NCBI RefSeq assembly: GCF_029227915.1
Contig: NC_079887.1
Coordinates: 25,419,650 to 25,483,649 of the forward strand
DNA length: 64,000 bases
Source of the DNA: Hydractinia symbiolongicarpus
Taxonomy: Eukaryota > Cnidaria > Hydrozoa > Anthoathecata > Hydractiniidae
Direction: 5' to 3'
Shown here: positions 61,764 through 64,000 of the stretch, piece after piece
How positions within the stretch are numbered: the stretch's first letter is position 1
How the letters are laid out: each line of letters starts with the position of its first letter
Notes under the pieces: generated by a model
Told to the model about the DNA's origin: nothing
Databases searched by the model: none
What the model saw: only the letters and a program-made list of their open reading frames with translations
Program-made: the position numbers and the translations under genes

Positions 61764-64000
61764 TTTCATTAAGCGTCTCATTTAAAATGAAAACATTTTT
61801 GAAAAGTACAAGTCTCATTCGTTCTAGTGGTGCAGAAATAATTTGAAAAATCGTTCGGGAAATCAGTTTACTCCCTGGGTTCTTTCTTTAGATACATTCA
61901 ACTATACGGGCCAAGCCCGGGATTTACGGGAAACCGCGGGCTTTCGTTTGCCGGCGATTAAACTCCTTTTATTCAGCGTCTCATCAAAAATGAAATCATT
62001 TTTGAAAACTACAAGTCTCATGCGTTTTAGTGGTGAAAAGATAATTTAAAAAATCGTTCTGGAAATGAGTTTACTCACAGGGTACTTTCTTTGTAAACAT
62101 TCGACTATACGGGAAAAGCCCGGGATTTAGGGAAATCGTGGTATTTCGTTTGCCGGCGATTAAACCTCTTTCATTAAGCGACTCATTAAAAATGAAAACA
62201 TTTTTGGAAACTACAAGTCTCATTCGTTATAGTGGTGCAAAAATAATTTGAAAAATCGTTCGGGAAATCAGTTTACTCCCTGGGTACCTTCTTTATATAC
62301 ATTAAACTATACGGGCCAAGCCCGGGATTTACGGGAAATCGCGGGTTTTCGTTTGCCGGCGATTAAACCTCTTTCATTAAGCGACTCATTAAAAATGAAA
62401 ACATTTTTGGAAACTACAAGTCTCATTCGTTCTAGTGGTGCAGAAATAATTTGAAAAATCGTTCGGGAAATCAGTTTACTCCCTGGGTACTTTCTTTAGA
62501 TACATTTAACTATACGGGCCAAGCCCGGGATTTACGGGAAATCGCGGGTTTTCGTTTCCCGGCGATTAAACTTCTTTTATTCAGCGTCTCATCAAAAATG
62601 AAAACACTTTTGAATACTACAAGTCTCATGCGTTTTAGTGGTGACAAAATAATTTAAAAAATCGTTTGGGAAAGGAGTTTACTCCCTGGGTACTTTCTTT
62701 GTATACTTTTGACTATACGGGCCAAGCCCGAGATTTACGGGAAATCGTGGGTTTTCGTTTGCCGGCGATTAAACTTCTTTTATTCAGCGCCTCATCAAAA
62801 ATGAAAACATTTTTGAAAACTACAAGTCTTATGTGCTTTAGTTGTGAAAAAATAATTTGAAAAATCGTTCGGGAAATTAGTTTACTCCCTGGTTACTTTC
62901 TTTAGATACATTCAACTATACGGGCCAAGCCCGTGATTTACGGGAAATCGCGGGTTTTCATTTGCCGACGATTAAACCCCTTTCATTAAGCGTCTCATCA
63001 AAAATGAAAACATTTTTGAAAACTATAAGTCTCATGCGTTTTAGTGGTGAAAAGATAATTTAAAAAATCGTTCTAGAAATGAGTTTACTCCCTGGGTACT
63101 TTCTTTGTATACATTCGACTATACGGGCCAAGCCCGGGATTTACGGGAAATCGCGGGTTTTCGTTTGTCGGCGAATAAACCTCTTTCATTAAGCGTCTCA
63201 TTAAAAATGAAAACATTTTTGAAAACTACAAGTCTCATTCGTTCTAGTGGTGCAGAAATAATTTGAAAAATCGTTCGGGAAATTAGTTTACTCCCTGGTT
63301 ACTTTCTTTAGATACATTCAACTATACGGGCCAAGCCCGGGATTTACGGGAAACCGCGGGTTTTCGTTTGCCGGCGATTAAACTCCTTTTATTCAGCGTC
63401 TCATCAAAAATAAAAACATTTTTGAAAACTACAAGTCTAATGCGTTTTAGTGGTGAAAAGATAATTTAAAAAATCGTTCTAGAAATGAGTTTACTCACAG
63501 GGTACTTTCTTTGCAAACATTCGACTATACGGGACAAGCCCGGGATTTAAGGAAATCGTGGTATTTCGTTTGCCGGCGATTAAACCTCTTTCATTAAGCG
63601 TCTCATTAAAAATGAAAACATTTTTGGAAACTACAAGTCTCATTCGTTATAGTGGTGCAGAAATAATTTGAAAAATCGTTCGGGAAATCAGTTTACTCCC
63701 TGGGTACTTTCTTTAGATACATTCAACTATACGGGCCAAGCCCGGGATTTACGGGAAACCGCGGGTTTTCGTTTGCCGGCGATTAAACTCCTTTTATTCA
63801 GCTTCTCATCAAAAATGAAATCATTTTTGAAAACTACAAGTCTCATGCGTTTTAGTGGTGAAAAGATAATTTAAAAAATCGTTCTGGAAATGAGTTTACT
63901 CCCTGGGTACTTTCTTTGTATACTTTTGACTATACGGGCCAAGCCCGGGATTTACGGGAAATCGTGGGTTTTCGTATGCCGGCGATTAAACTTCTTCTCT
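60600..64000 (+). repeat. Copy of about 52,490-55,887 at offset 8,113 bp
   Basis: The match continues to the window edge, so the full length is unknown. Shared marks include the GTAAACATTCG/GGGAAAAGCCC unit (53,954 and 62,067), GGTACCTTCTTTATATAC, CACTTTTGAATAC and CATCAAAAATAAAAAC (55,289 and 63,402). Observed differences are single bases, for example AAAATTGTTCGGG at 54,344 versus AAAATCGTTCGGG. Confidence 0.85.
63892..64000 (+). repeat. Partial monomer at the right edge
   Basis: The first 109 bases of a monomer, ending after CTTCTTCTCT, and matching 55,779-55,887. The array therefore continues to the right of the window. Confidence 0.95.

Larger units (their letters stand above)
1..64000 (+). 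repeat. 203-bp tandem satellite array filling the window
   Basis: Every part of the window is a copy of one 203-bp monomer, head-to-tail and in one orientation. Unit starts (the G of GAGTTTACT or a close variant) run from 66 to 63,892 and define 315 complete units. By my count 272 are exactly 203 bp, 25 are 202, 4 are 195, 3 each are 189, 201, 204 and 149/150, and 2 are 275. These lengths sum exactly to the distance between first and last start, so nothing else is inserted. No flanking unique DNA is reached on either side. The unit length is close to one nucleosome plus linker, and the higher-order organisation resembles centromeric or pericentromeric satellites of eukaryotes. That role is inference: no kinetochore or gene context is visible. 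Compensating small indels inside a unit could have escaped a hand count. Confidence 0.98.
47054..64000. repeat. Region VI: nested near-identical tandem duplications
   Basis: The TTAGATACATTCAAC class is frequent here, often with GGGAAACCGCGGG (new CCGCGG palindrome), GAAATCATTTTTG and GAAATTAGTTTACTCCCTGGTTAC variants. Duplications of 1,015, 2,029, 811 and 3,448 bp overlap or follow each other, and an offset of 8,113 bp links 52.5-55.9 kb to 60.6-64.0 kb. Differences between copies are few. Confidence 0.85.

Noticed and set aside
29176-63874. Dozens of nearly identical 64- and 68-codon open frames, which could be taken for a gene family
   Set aside because: Each is one monomer (195-207 bp) between stops in the same repeat positions. 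Their similarity reflects DNA homogenisation, and opposite-strand frames overlap several of them.
1-64000. CRISPR-like regular repeat-spacer structure
   Set aside because: Repeats are contiguous 203-bp units with no unique spacers and no cas genes.
1-64000. rRNA intergenic spacer repeats, telomere repeats or a transposon-derived array
   Set aside because: No rRNA segment, short telomeric motif, terminal repeat or transposase fragment was seen anywhere in the 315 units.

Overview
The whole window is one uninterrupted satellite DNA array. A monomer of 203 bp is repeated head-to-tail, always in the same orientation, from the first base to the last. Using the G of GAGTTTACT as monomer position 1, I located unit starts from 66 to 63,892. 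This gives 315 complete units, with 65 bp of a unit at the left edge and 109 bp at the right edge. By my count 272 units are exactly 203 bp. The other 43 are 149, 150, 189, 195, 201, 202, 204 or 275 bp, and these deviations add up exactly to the observed length. There is therefore no room for an inserted gene, transposon or unique spacer. I found no credible protein-coding gene, RNA gene, CRISPR array, insertion sequence or promoter. The many short open reading frames are by-products of the repeat: 203 is not divisible by 3, so a frame normally survives for only about one monomer.

The organism is almost certainly a eukaryote. A near-nucleosomal, CpG-rich satellite with higher-order repeats over at least 64 kb is typical of centromeric, pericentromeric or other heterochromatic regions. 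The lineage cannot be named from this window. The reference monomer (49,084-49,286) is about 36% GC. It has a GC-rich core (positions 41-92, about 58% GC) and AT-rich flanks.

Layout by region. (I) 1-12,650: mixed monomer classes, a 609-bp three-monomer unit in three blocks, and long-range duplications at offsets of 4,872 and 7,307 bp. (II) 12,651-16,450: the most divergent and least regular stretch. (III) 16,451-29,196: a three-monomer A/B/C pattern, with a 4,249-bp tandem duplication covering most of it. (IV) 28,182-33,459 (overlapping the end of III): 1,218-bp and 1,421-bp tandem duplications and the first appearance of a new monomer class at 29,197. (V) 33,460-47,053: short runs of one homogeneous class alternate with a recurring five-monomer cassette. 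(VI) 47,054-64,000: nested, nearly identical tandem duplications of 811, 1,015, 2,029, 3,448 and at least 3.4 kb (offset 8,113). This looks like the most recently amplified part.

The features most likely to matter biologically are short motifs repeated in each monomer. One is a perfect 9-bp inverted repeat with a 4-base loop at monomer positions 121-142. Two more small hairpins lie in the GC-rich core. The third is a CENP-B-box-like sequence, one base shorter than the canonical box, that occurs in some monomer classes and not in others.
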